A DNA stretch of 64,000 nt from Apostichopus japonicus (Eukaryota > Echinodermata > Holothuroidea > Aspidochirotida > Stichopodidae): the NCBI RefSeq assembly GCF_037975245.1, contig NC_092571.1, positions 3,677,001 through 3,741,000 on the forward strand, in the 5' to 3' direction. Numbering within the stretch: position 1 is the stretch's first letter; each line of letters starts with the position of its first letter. Positions 23,743 through 36,200 of the stretch are shown here, one piece after another. The position numbers were made by a program, and so were the translations under genes. The notes beneath the pieces were generated by a model, which had not been told where the DNA came from, ran no database searches, and saw only the letters and a program-made list of their open reading frames with translations.

Positions 23743-25037
23743 CTGTTATCAATGCTCATAGGATTTGCCCTCATTCGAAAAGTGGAACCATTTACGTGTA
23801 CTGGGGGCACACCGACTGCAACTACAATTCGGAATTAGTGTACAGTGGTATGTGTAATATAAACGCGTGGTGCTTAATAAGCTTAAGTGGAATGATAGCA
23901 CAGTTTCGAAACCGGTGCGCCATTCGGTCCGAGGCGCCGAAGGCACCGTTATTCGTCTGGTCGTGAAAGTCATAGCTTTTTCAGTTGTGTCAAAAGAATT
24001 GCTTGGTTTCAGATGAGAGAGCGCCATCGGGTTGACCACTGAGCAGGTAGCAAGGCTCAGGTCCGTCTTTGGTTTCTTGATTACACTAGACGAATTATAC
24101 CTCTAAGATCCCGACACTTTGCCAAAATGACAATTGAAACAGTTATAAGGGTTCAGGAAATTCTCTTCGATAGGAGGAAAGGGTTCGACAAGTGGTAGGA
24201 TTCGGTGTCGTGATATTAGATGACAGGAACTGAGTATTTCGTTTTTTCTGATTGATTTTTAAAATGAATTGCATAGACGTGTGAATTTCTGATTTCCATA
24301 TTTCCAGAACAGAAACCGAAATAGATTTAAAAAATTAATAAATACCTTGTTTGGCTTTTCTCATGTGACCTTTATAAATTCGTGACACAGACACTATGAC
24401 ATCTTTATCTTTACTTTGTTTTCCTTGCTTCCTTCATCAACTATATTTGCACAGTCTCTACTCTCTATTTATACACAAAGAAGTAAGTTTGTTCTCAGAG
24501 TTTGTACAGTATTATAAATCCCAAATCGGATCTGTATCTCTTCAGGAATCGCCGCCGGTTCGAGGCACCGAGACCTTCCCGGTGCAGGTTCAAATGTTCT
24601 CTGTGTCCCGACTGATCATGAATTTGATAATCCTGTTGCTGGTGAGGGAGGTGTCCGAGCTTTCCTATACAGTGTGGAATATCAGATCACTGACTTCCCA
24701 CTTTACCAAGGTTTCAACTTTTATATATAACAGTTTATAAAGCCACTGGCCGATTCTCCCACCTTATAGTCCCAGGGACGCAAACATGCCCCTCTGATGA
24801 ATGGAAACTTGAATACGAAGACTACTTGATGGCTGAACGGTCCCATGGTGTCCACCGCAAGTCTCAGTTCTTGTGTATGGATAAAGACTCCCAACCCATG
24901 GCAGGATCTGAAACATTAATAGTGGTCGACTAACAGTGGTAGAGGCGAGGTGCTCTCACATTGGAGGGGGCCTACCGTGCAAAGCGTACGTACACCAGCG
25001 GAATGAGCTTACCTGTGTAGTTTGCACACTCTGGTGA
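23743..25037 (+). pseudogene. short-chain collagen C4-like paralogue, damaged
   Basis: Exon 23743-23847 (phase 1-1) encodes GTIYVYWGHTDC...ELVYSG, matching GATYIRWGRTTC...KIYSG of the intact gene at 30-40 kb. Coding resumes at 24546 with GIAAGSRHRDLPGAGSNVLC and runs on through ATGRFSHLIVPGTQTC, WKLEYEDYLM and QFLCMDKD to GGLPC...LTCVVCTLW and TGA at 25035-25037. The frame is broken near 24711-24745 (a stop and a shift where the PCAVC motif should be) and by one missing base near 24909. The intron found before WTLEY in the intact gene is absent. No signal peptide or Gly-X-Y exon was seen. Probably a pseudogene; a sequencing error could explain one break but not the lost motif. Confidence 0.75.
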
Positions 25038-25118
25038 AACATATGGACTAGACAGTTTACTACTTTCAGATTGGGATCTAACACTCGCATGAGTTTATAG
25101 ACGATCACTGCAATAACA

Positions 25119-25124
25119 AATAAA
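25119..25124 (+). terminator. AATAAA poly(A) signal candidate
   Basis: AATAAA lies 82 bases after the CVVCTLW stop of the damaged collagen-like gene. The position is plausible for its 3' end, but the motif is common in AT-rich DNA. Confidence 0.35.
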
Positions 25125-27435
25125 TGTAAACGTTTTATGTTATATTACAATGATGATGAGAAACTAGTGTACTGCTTTACTGCTTTAGTCACCCAGAGTT
25201 TAAACATTTATTCGGACGATTTATTCGGAACGGATCTGTTGATCACCGTTTAGTATGAAATCACAGTACATAGGTGAGCCTGGCTCGACTTAAAAATATT
25301 TTAATTTCCGCCCTCTTTATGTGTAAGTGATTAGATTGTCATCATCGCGTATTCCAAACCCTAATAAAACAGCAATTTCAATTCATGTCTCACACATTTG
25401 TACGATCGTCCTACTATAAAACAGCATACCGACGGAGCCAAAAATGGTCAACATCTCCGTTTGGGGTGGGTGGGGGAGGTGGTATGAAAGTATTCATATA
25501 TACTAATACGTCGGTAATCAACAGTGGTGAAGTATCTGTAACTTAAAGAGCCAAGTTACTTAAAAAAGCATCTCTCAAGAAAGGACGGAACTGGTCATGA
25601 TGTGGAAACCACATTCAACACATTAAGTCAATTACATGTCCAATGCCTAACGGAATTTGACTGGATATTATAAACCAATTACAAATATGTTAACGTAATC
25701 CTTTACCATTATAGTTCAGTCCTCTAGTATGCCCGTCGCCACCCTTAAGGTGTTCCATGCGTAAGCCACGAAAGTTATAATATAACTACTGTTCTGTGTG
25801 CTTTGGTTCAATACATAGTACAGTGTAGCGGAACACAGCCTATATCAACCTATATAGTGATACCAGAAGCTGATCTTGAAATTCAATACTCTCAAAATGT
25901 TCAAAAGTGGAAAGTATATTCTAGGCTGTTGGGATACTTGTCATCAGTTGCATCTTTATCATATCACATAAAGAAAAACTGAAGGGTATATTTGTTTCTG
26001 GTTTTCCTTAAAAACGACTGCGAAAATGTTAGATTATGCTGTAATAGTTTCCGAAATATTAAGTTGCATATCATAAATATATAGTCAGTATAAATTAAGC
26101 TGAGGGACAAAAGTAATAAAGAAAAGTACTTCCTGTCAAACTAGGATGGTTATAGACTACTATGCATTTTAAAACACGATAAAGGATGACCAAGATAATT
26201 ATAGTAACTAAGCAAAATATTGATTTCAAGTGGGAATATCCTCAACGTTCCCGAACTTTAAGTTTCCTTCTATGTTGATCGATTTTCTTTGTGCCAAAAT
26301 TCTTTTCGGAAAAATCTCCCACCTGTTGTGCCGAGTGATTACATTCAATCTAATTTTGTTTTGACACGTTTAAATTTCACTTCGAAGTTTGGTAGCGAGG
26401 CTGCTGTTTTTTCCCTGTGAAGTACGTATTGGTGACGTCAGTGTTAATCCTTCTGAAATCCTTAATCTTGATGTTATTTATTTTTCATAAAAACTATATG
26501 TAGCCCTAATATCCGCTCATATAGCGTTCGACAGTTTTTTTCTTCGCAAAAAGGCGACTGTTCAAAAACCCAAATTCTTACATCGCTATGAGCTGTCTGT
26601 TTGGTCCAGTGATTGCTAAATGCAGTTCATATAACTCTTGTTTTACGATACGATTTTACGATACGAGGGTCGCTCCGCGCTGCTTTTTTTGTTGCTATTA
26701 TTACTGTATGAATACTGGATCTTTTTCCGATTATGAAAGACGGACACGTTATGAATTACGAACCTTATGAACAATGACCCTTATGACTAATGGTCCTTAT
26801 GAATATCGGGCTGACCCCAGTAGTTGAACATCAAGAAAAAATATTGTTATAGAGGGAAAATTTCCTGCAGTGTTACACATGAAAACCTAGGCATATGGCT
26901 TAGTAGCGGTATTGCTACTGATCTTTTAGAAGCTCTGGAAATAAAAGAATCGTCAAAGTGTCCCAAATACAGGGCGAATCTTTGATAGTGTATGTGCATA
27001 GCAACGTATCGTAACCTATAGTAAGTACTTGCTACAGGCCCGTAGTCTGAACAGTGAAACTTTTACTCAGTCGGAGACAGAACCAATATTGAAGCCCCAA
27101 TTTAATTAGCTACAATATGATTAACATAACATGATAGCCTTACTAGCTGTTAGCCTTCAATGGAGACTTAAAGATCTTCTTTATTGGTCCAATTATAGCA
27201 CACTATAGCTAGGAAAGTTTTGTGATTACGTAATCGACCTGCCACGGTCGTAAACCAACCTTTAAAGTTCTAGACTGTACAATTAGCCTGCATAGCTTCT
27301 TAACACCATGTAGGCTCTTTGAGTAAACACTGTGTGGAAATATGTCCATGTCTACAGTGTATACGTAGTTAATTATACAGCGTTCACACAAAGACCCTCA
27401 TACAAGAAAAAGTAGTTCCGGTAAATTTTCATCAG
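25125..27435. other. no recognisable gene
   Basis: AT-rich intergenic sequence with no supported coding block on either strand. Confidence 0.45.
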
Positions 27436-27439
27436 TCGC

Positions 27440-27745
27440 CAAATATGAAACTATGATTTATCGCTGATAAACTATGCTTATCGGTCGATAGACATGGTTT
27501 ATCGCCGATAAACATTTATTTTCGGCGAAAACATGGTTTATCGGTCGAAAAACCAAGTTGATCGGCGATAAACATGGATTTTTGAGAGATAAACTTGGAT
27601 TATCGAAAAAAAACTTGGAATATCTAATGAAAATCTATGTTTATCGTTCGATAAACCATGTTTCTCAGAAGATAGCATGTTTATCTGCCGATAATTATGG
27701 TTTTTCGAGTGATAAACATGGTTTTTCGACCGAAAATCTATTTCT
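27440..27745. repeat. degenerate palindromic repeat (TTTATCG...CGATAAA)
   Basis: The words GATAAACATGG, GGTTTATCGG and TCGGCGATAAAC recur about every 20-25 bases. The unit is nearly its own reverse complement, so the region can form many alternative hairpins. The plus-strand open frame across it follows from the repeat. Confidence 0.65.
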
Positions 27746-27749
27746 TCGA

Positions 27750-29025
27750 TTTATTGAACATTTGGCTTGCCATATACGATATGCGTGAACAAGCATATGT
27801 TGACGGTAGATGTAATCGTTAGGAGTGGCGCGCACGGCATTTCAAAGGTGGGTAGGGGGAGATGAACAATTCTTAAAATCCACCGACTGAGTTAGGCAGG
27901 TGTTGACCTATTTGGAAGGGCCATAGCTAATGAAGGATTCTATGAAGGAGGGTGTGACCCTGGGGTGGTTGAAGCCATAATAATTAATAATGAATAATAA
28001 TTTTAAAAAAACGTCACGTGGTGCATTCTGAGGCATATTTGGGCCATAAAAATAATGAGCTCTATAATCTAAGTTTGTGTTTATTAGATACTCTTGAGTT
28101 TGTGTGTGTGCTTTGATAAAGGTATAAACACCCGAATCAGTGGTCTAATTCTTCCCTAGCAAAAAGATAAACAGTTATTTGGCTGTATGTAGTCGGTAAC
28201 AGATACTAACAGACATTAACCGTGATATGGTTACATATGGAATGATTTCCATGAACGTAAACATCCCCATAGACGCGCGACTGCCATTTATTTTATAACT
28301 GTACATAATTGATACACATTAATCGAATTTCCTCCATGCGAAGTGATTGCGCAATTCAAATTAGTTGGTGACGATAGTGCGCATGACTCATCACTACCAG
28401 CAGCTAGCGACAAAAACAAAGAGATCTTGTTGGGTATCATGTGTCATTAACATAACCTCGGTTGACCACAAAGTAACTCAAATCAGACTTTAACATATGA
28501 TTCTGAATTTGTTATTGATAACAATGCGGTAATGTCATTTTTTGTAGTAAGGGATGAGAAGGGGAGGGGTGTAGTAGGGGGGCAGGTGAATTCTAAATCC
28601 AGGGGGTACAAGTTTAATCGAGATCGATTATATCATAGGTGGTTGAGAAGTGCTCTTGTCAAATATCCTTTATCAACAGAATGTTTATCTATGACTACAG
28701 ACACAAGCGCTACAATACAACCTATATATTTCTTATTCCTTCTTATTCTAATTCCTACCCAAACCTCTACAAGCCGTCTTTGACTGAAAATTGTTCAAGT
28801 TGATATTTAAAAAGACAAATATGACAGAGTGAAAGCTCTAAAATTAGACATTCATCCCACACCCTCACCCACCTCATCCCCTTGGCATCCCGTGTAAGGT
28901 GTAAGGAGTACGTTCATCATTGTGCATTTATTTTCTATGAATTCAGCACCCTCGCAACCCTTACCTATATCAGATTTTTGTGTAGATAGTTGCGATTATC
29001 TCCGAAAGTAACATAAAGATGGATA
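27750..29025. other. no recognisable gene
   Basis: Intergenic AT-rich DNA, with purine-rich patches near 27.85 and 28.55 kb. No gene is supported. Confidence 0.4.
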
Positions 29026-29027
29026 AA

Positions 29028-30180
29028 TTTTGTGGTCCATTGTCAAGCAAGTATAGTAACCATTATTGATGTTACGTTACTGATGCTATACCATAGTTTA
29101 TCATGATAAATTATACAACGAAGGCTTAGTGCGCACAGAGCATTGCTAAAACTGAAAACAAAAATGTGGCATATCGTGTTACACGGACAAAGAAATAGGT
29201 TTATGTTTAGTAAGATTATAGTACAAATGAAAGTGATCTGGCATCCTCATGTTTCATGAACTTATTTGTCTTACTTGTTTTTCTAAGACTGATCTCTGTT
29301 TTTGCAACAAGATACCAACAAGATGCTAAACCAGAAATTGATCAGGTTTGTTGGTTTTTGGTCCATTGACAAGAAGGTTATAACCGTATTAGATGGTACG
29401 TCACCGATGCTATACCGTAGTTAACCATGTCAAGCTTTACAATGTAGGCCTGGTACGCACATTTGTGCCGAGGCAGTCGGGTCCAAACGTATTAGATACA
29501 CCGTCTGAACATTTTTCCGCCCGCCCCGCCAGGCCTAGCTAAGTTGATCCGCCCTTTATCTTCGCGATATCACTTTCGATTTGCCCGAGGTAATTGTGCA
29601 CCGTGTATCATCCATCAGATATGACCTCGCGGGGTTGTGCAAGTCCATTTGAGTTCCCTAGACTGTGTCGAGGCCTAATATATATAAACGTTATGTTCAC
29701 GGATAATACTAGCAGCACTAGTATCGCAAAAGTTCTTGTTTCTTCGACAGTTCTTAAAGTTCAAAGTGATAGTAAGTTAATAGCTTCACAGTAATTTCTC
29801 ACTATTTCAATAAAAAACAGTTCTACAAGGAGAACCTCTTTGGTTGCACAAGCTTCACAATTTATTTACACTTCATTGATTCCAGACAATAGATCAAAAC
29901 ATATCTATGTAGAGATTTCATCTTGTGCTCAATAGGGAGGATAATCACGTAACTATCTGTGACAGTCTGTCGTCAGAGTGGGGGACATGAGGGGTATTGA
30001 TGCCATCTAGTTGTGCCCCAGATTTTCTATGAAATACTTTTATGGAGTAAGATTATAGTACCAATGAAATTTATCCGCCATCATCATGTTTTATGAACTT
30101 GTTTGTCTGATGTGTTATTCTGCTTTGTGTTTCTTTGTTTTTGTAAAACAAGATACCAGCAAGATTCTAGAGGTTCAAAT
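29028..30180. repeat. duplicated 5'-flank segments of the collagen C4-like gene
   Basis: Sequence at about 29028-29165 (GGTCCATTGTCAAG...GATGCTATACCATAGTT) recurs diverged at about 29358-29470. Sequence at about 29205-29335 (GTAAGATTATAGTAC...TTCATGAACTT...ACAAGATACCAACAAGAT) recurs at about 30045-30180, directly upstream of the signal-peptide exon. The promoter-proximal region has therefore been duplicated in tandem. No second signal-peptide exon was seen after the earlier copy. Confidence 0.6.
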
Positions 30181-30247
30181 ATTTAACAATACTTGAGTAA
30201 CCACCAAAGGAGGAGTTTAGAAGCCATTCTATAGCCAAGCAGCCAAG

Positions 30248-33200
30248 ATGACATCTTCTTACTTCGTGCTATCTGTGTGTCTCCTAGTGTGTGTGGACTT
30301 AGCAAAGTGTGATGACTTGGAAAATCACAAGGTAAGTAGGCAACAAAATCAAGACATTGGCGTTTATTAATTTAAGGAGGTAATGCAGAATATTGTTGGG
30401 ATGCTTTTTTCTTCTCAATGGGGTTAGTAGAGGTGAGTAAGAGTCAGTGTTTCACGATCCACCAATTTCGTAACTTTATTTTCACGACCATTGGGTAAAG
30501 GGTGTATGTGACACAGTTCGGATGGTCTACAAGCTCCCCCGTTCCACCCTGGCAAGGAACATTTCTATGGTAACCCTTTTGCCGATGAGGCCGTTTGTAA
30601 CCAAGTGTGTATGCAATCAGTAGTCTTTCTGTCAAGTGGTTTAGCTCATTTTCGGTGTGCGACCAGCCGGTGTATAGGGAGTGAGAGACATCCACTGGTC
30701 TTGGGAGGGTGCAATACAGCAAACGCCATCCACTGCAGGACACAGCATGCATGCTCCAGCGGATCTTGTCTTCACACAGGCGGGGTTAATTTCCGCTGTT
30801 ACCACCAATTGTTTTAGTAAACGTATTGAGTAAGTCGCTCCAGAGTATTGAGTAAGTCGCGCGACAATTTCTTCCCCTCACCTGGGAAAGTCTTGCCCTC
30901 ACCTGCTTTCAATGTCTTGTCCACATGTATATGTACCCTTGCTCGCCACCTGTGCTCTAGTACTTAAGGTTTACAGAACATGTTCCCCCTAATATATCCT
31001 TAGTGTCATGGTGATGCTTTTCAATCTCCTTCTGTCTTTCTGTGGAATAGAAGCTGAACCTATGTCTAAATTTAAAGCTTCATATTAATCTATTCGCAAT
31101 GTTATATACTTTTTCATCCAGTTACTCTGTCCTCTTCTCTCAGCGCAACGTAGTCTTGGAAAAGTCGTTTGTAATACTCTTTTTCTCGCGTGAAAACTGT
31201 TCATGCCTCAGAGTCCGTTTCTGTTTATCACGAATGTGCTTGCCCACTGTGTTTTACATGCCCGAGGATCTGTCCGATACAAACGTCTTGGACATTTCTC
31301 TCAAGAGGGGCGTGAATTTATGCAAACTACAAATCTTTATTCATATTTAAGTATTAAGTAAGTAAGTTAGTAAGTAAGTAGGTAAGTAAGTAAAACTTTA
31401 TTTCTCCTAAAAGGAAATTTGTATACTCGCAATGCAAAACATAAAGACGGATATCAAATGTAAATATATTATATGTAAAAATGTGGGTATATACAGATAA
31501 TACGATAAAAAAGGATAATAAAAATCAACGTAACATAGTATAATTAAAAAGCTTAATTTCACGAGGGATAAAAGAATCCCGGTATTTGTTTGTTTTTAGT
31601 CCCTGAAGTCTCAGCCTACCAATGCCTCTTGTCATTTGACTGTCATGCAGTTGATCACGGAGAGGGTGGCTAGATTCATCCCATATAAAGTCTAATTTAG
31701 ACTGAAAAGGGAATGGTAGACCGAATCAAATGAAGGCAGGGACTTACCAACCACCCTTTCTGCTTTCTTAATAATGCTATTGATATGATTTTGTCTGTAT
31801 TATTAACGTTACCACCCCAACAGACCAAGCAGTATCGCCAAACCCCACAAATGGTAGCACTATAAAATAATTGTAAGAATTCCGGACGCATATTAAAGTT
31901 GGACATTTCCTAAGACAGTATAATAAAGTTTAACGACGGAAATCAATTTACATTTCTTTCGTCTTGAAAACATTTAATTCAAGAAAATTTGTATCACAAT
32001 AATTTACGAACGATTGCAGCTAACTAAGGTACGTACTATCATCAATATCATTAATTAGACCAATCATGGCGGTATCATCAGCAAATTTAATGAGTGGGCA
32101 CCCTTCCTCCGAAGATCTGTAATCATATGTGTATAATGCAAAAAGGAATGGTGCTAGCACTGTCCCTTGAGGGTCTCCCTTATTAGAACAAATTTAATCA
32201 GAACGACAAGTAGGGCTAAGTTTAAAAAAATGTGTTCTGTTTGTAAGATAATTAATGAACCAGTGAATTATGCCATTGGGAACCATCATTTTTATAAGTT
32301 TGTCGACCAATATATAGGTTTTAATGGTATTAAAGGCGGATGAAAAATCAAAGAATAAAACACGGGCAAACTTCCCACGACAGGAATGTTCAAAGGTGGG
32401 AAAAAATCCTTTCAAGGATGGTATCTTTACAACTATGACTCGATTGGTATGCAACTGAAAATGATCTAAAAAGGGAACTACAAATGGTTTAAAACGTTCT
32501 AAAAATAAACGTTCATAAATGTTCATAATAATACAATTCATGTATTACCCATGGTAGCTTCCATGATATAATGTATACCGTCACTGGCCAGTGAAGATAT
32601 GTTCCATGCTTATCCTGCATGACATTCAAAGCCATAATGGACATCTTTCAGCTGCTCAGTGCATTTTCTGTATCCCTTTCTTTTTTATTGTTAGACCATT
32701 CCTTTTGATGTTGTCTTAATGTTTCTGGCCACATCAGAGTGAACGATTTCATCAAAGCAAAAGTTTTGTTTTGTTTTTCACTATTATGTTTAACTCATTT
32801 ATGTGCTCTCGATATAAACAACTACTGGCCTGTCAAAAAAGCTGGGAAGCGCGAGATTGTTGTTATATTACATTTTAAATTTTGTGGTATAGACACAGTT
32901 TACATGCTAGTTTTAAGGATATTCCGGTGGCAAGTTACATAACTCTTAAAGATAAACTAATTCTCGCTGTCTAGTTGGAACCCCTATCTTCATATCTTGT
33001 ATATCTAAATCGATCGACCCGCGGAATGATTGTTCCCTATTTTGACATTACTCCAGGAAGTGTATCACAGTAGAAGGTCTGTTATGTCATCATGACATGG
33101 CGGTGTTCTTCAATAGCTTTACTTTTGTATTGTCATGTTCTTGTGGATTTATCCTTTATATGTGATACATATGGAAAATGTACTTAGTTGTGAATTTCAT

Positions 33201-36200
33201 CAAAATGCAACTGTTTTTCTTGAGAAATGTATTACTTTCCTTTATGACTGAGTGACTTTAGCATTATAAAAAATTTAAACAAGCAATTGCCACAAACAGT
33301 TCGACAACATCACCAAATTTGAAAAAAAAAATGTCTTGATCAGATGCATTATATTCCCACGATTTGTTAAACCATCAACCTTAGCCACCGCTATTAATTG
33401 TTGACAGTGGTAGGTGATTTGATCATTCAGTACATTTTGATATCGTCGCAATAAAATTGTTGTATGCTGTATATACTAATATCCCACAGTTTTATAAAGT
33501 TCTTCAGTGTAATGCTCTCTGTTCTTTGCAGCGTAATGGACTCATTACATCACCCGAATCCGATGACAGTCTGCCGTCAAATGGTGGTAAGTACCTGTCT
33601 GACTTGGAATGACTCCGTATTCATCCTCACATCACAACACGGTTGCAATGTAATTGTACTATCCTTCATGGATGTGTACCCGTAAGCTACTCTATGCATG
33701 TTGGAAACCTAGTTTATATATAAAGGCAACCTTTAATTACTTGCACTGTATCATAACCAAAGGTGAATACCACTCATGGGCTACGCTGCGAGTGCGCACG
33801 ATTTTGAAAGCCTACGTGTTGTATGTGTGGTATCTACTGGGGCATGTTGACCAGGGATTACAAAAGGAAGTCGCATTTTGAAACGAAACTCTAGCTGTAC
33901 ACTATATTCTATACTATAAATATATATTTTCTAATGAATGATGTTTTAAATGATAAGATTACACTACCATAAGCATACCCCACCCGCTCCTACACAAATA
34001 ATCTCACAAATATGCAACCAAACACAGACGCACACATCCACAAATTGACCTCAAAGCAAAAGAACTGACATAAAATAATTATGCCTTTCGCAGGTTCAAC
34101 TTTCCTTCCAGCCAACATGCAGGCATCTTATTTTCTCGGTCAATGCGTAATGTGTCCACCAGGTGACCCAGGACCTAGAGGGGCCCCAGGGTCCCAAGGA
34201 TTGCCGGGACGAGACGGTCGTGATGCCATCCTTTTTAGTAAGTACAGATTTTGTTATTCATTTGATCCTCTGTGTATTGGCAATTACTAAGAATGAACCT
34301 TTCACACGCCGTGTGCAGCTGACAGTAGTTCAGGTGATGAGAAACGTGGAACCGCAATCTGCTACTCTACTAATACCTTTAATGGTCTACATATCGACTT
34401 TAATTTTAGCCAGTACCAGGAATCATGTTTTAGTTTTGTTCTATTCTCACATATTCCAATTCTATTCGGAGAATGCTCTAAACTAGAGGAAATTCTCTGA
34501 ATGAGATTCTGTCCCAGCTTTAATCTTCCTTTTTTTGAGGAGATTCTGTTCTGGTGTTAAATGAGTGTTGCTGAGTGTTGCTAAGGTTTCGCCTAAGTGT
34601 TGTACTTTCATTCTAAGTATTGAGACATACCATGACAACATTCCAGTAATTGTTTCCTCCCTGGTGGCATACATATGATCACGCTTAGAAATTTAACACT
34701 AAATTAGGATATCCCGGGACAGAATATTCTGTGTTGCCTCACAGTCAAACGTCCCGTTAATTGCCTAATCACAAACAACTGTTAAGCTCTTTCCGTCATC
34801 GGGGAAAATGGAAGATAATTATGATCATAACACTATGAACATTCTTTATATTATGAAAGCCCATGTTATCATTATGATGTCATTTTCTTACTTTAAGTAT
34901 ATATACAGGTGCGTATCCAGGGGGGGGCGTTTGGGGCGCGCGCCCCCCGGGTAAGGGAAAGAGGAGAGAAGAAAAAAGGGGAAAAGGAGGAAGGAGAGGA
35001 AGGAAGGGAAAAGAAAAAGAAGAAAGAGAGAAAAAGGAGAAAAAGAGGGAGTAGAAGATAAACGCCAAGACCTCGGGAAGAGAAAGAGGAACAGTCATAA
35101 TTACAGCGCTGATCCCTTTTATATACACAGGGTAGCCAGTGACAGATCGAGAATTACGGAGGGGACGTGCGCCTCACCCTACTCCTTACACCGACAACTC
35201 CATTTTTGACGTTCCATTTTTCCTCTCTCACTAATGTATCTATATACATACTATATATGGTCTATCATAACGCGAATGTGTGTATGGACGCCTTAAACAA
35301 TTGTACAATTGTGCTATGGAACCAACTGTGGCTGGTCTTGAACTCGACCGAGTCGTCGGGGAACATGACGAATTTCGGGAAGGGGGCGACCGCCCCCCCC
35401 CCCCCGAGCAAATATTCTTTATGATATTGCTAGTAATTTCAAACTAGACAATGATTAGATGCTACTCTCAAGGCCTGGGAAGTGTCATTTTCAGCGATCT
35501 GGGTGGCATTTTCGGCCAAAATTTTCTTGTACGCTTCGCGCCAACTCATGGTGGCGCTACGCTTAGATAGTTTGCCTACAGGTTTCGCCCCTACCTTGGC
35601 AAATTACTCGCTACACGCCTGTTCGAATTTGTAAAGCAAAGAGCAGATATCACATCATATCAGTGAGCATGAAAATGCATGTTCCAGGATGAACAGCCTC
35701 AAAACTGTATATGTGTGTAGTCAAAGGCGTAGGAGCCCAATTGGATTTGGGGGGCTGTAACGACTTGCCCGAAAAATATAAGCAAAATTTTTCGCGCGCA
35801 AAGCGCGCGTTCAGCGTGTCAAGGTCATTATCATATAAGCAAGCATCGGTCATTACATCGCATGGAATCGTGTGCCGTACGGTCAGTGAAAGTTGCGCAG
35901 TATACCGCCGGATGCTAATGTAAACAACGAAATGTCTTATGTAGATGAAGAAAAAGCATACAGGTCTAGTTATGTCAAAACTCTCTTTTACAGTATTAAT
36001 GGCGAATTAGTCGGCCAAGCCTAGATCTTCATTTTAATTACCAAGGAGATAATTTTTAAATTATTCATTTCCTTAACCTACATTATTGCTATTTATTTTT
36101 ATTTCAGTAGGTGCCCGAAAATTCTCAGCATATTGCCCGAATTTTGGTTGGGGGGGGGGGCTGCATCCCCCGCCTCATACACCTATGTGTGTAGTGTTCG

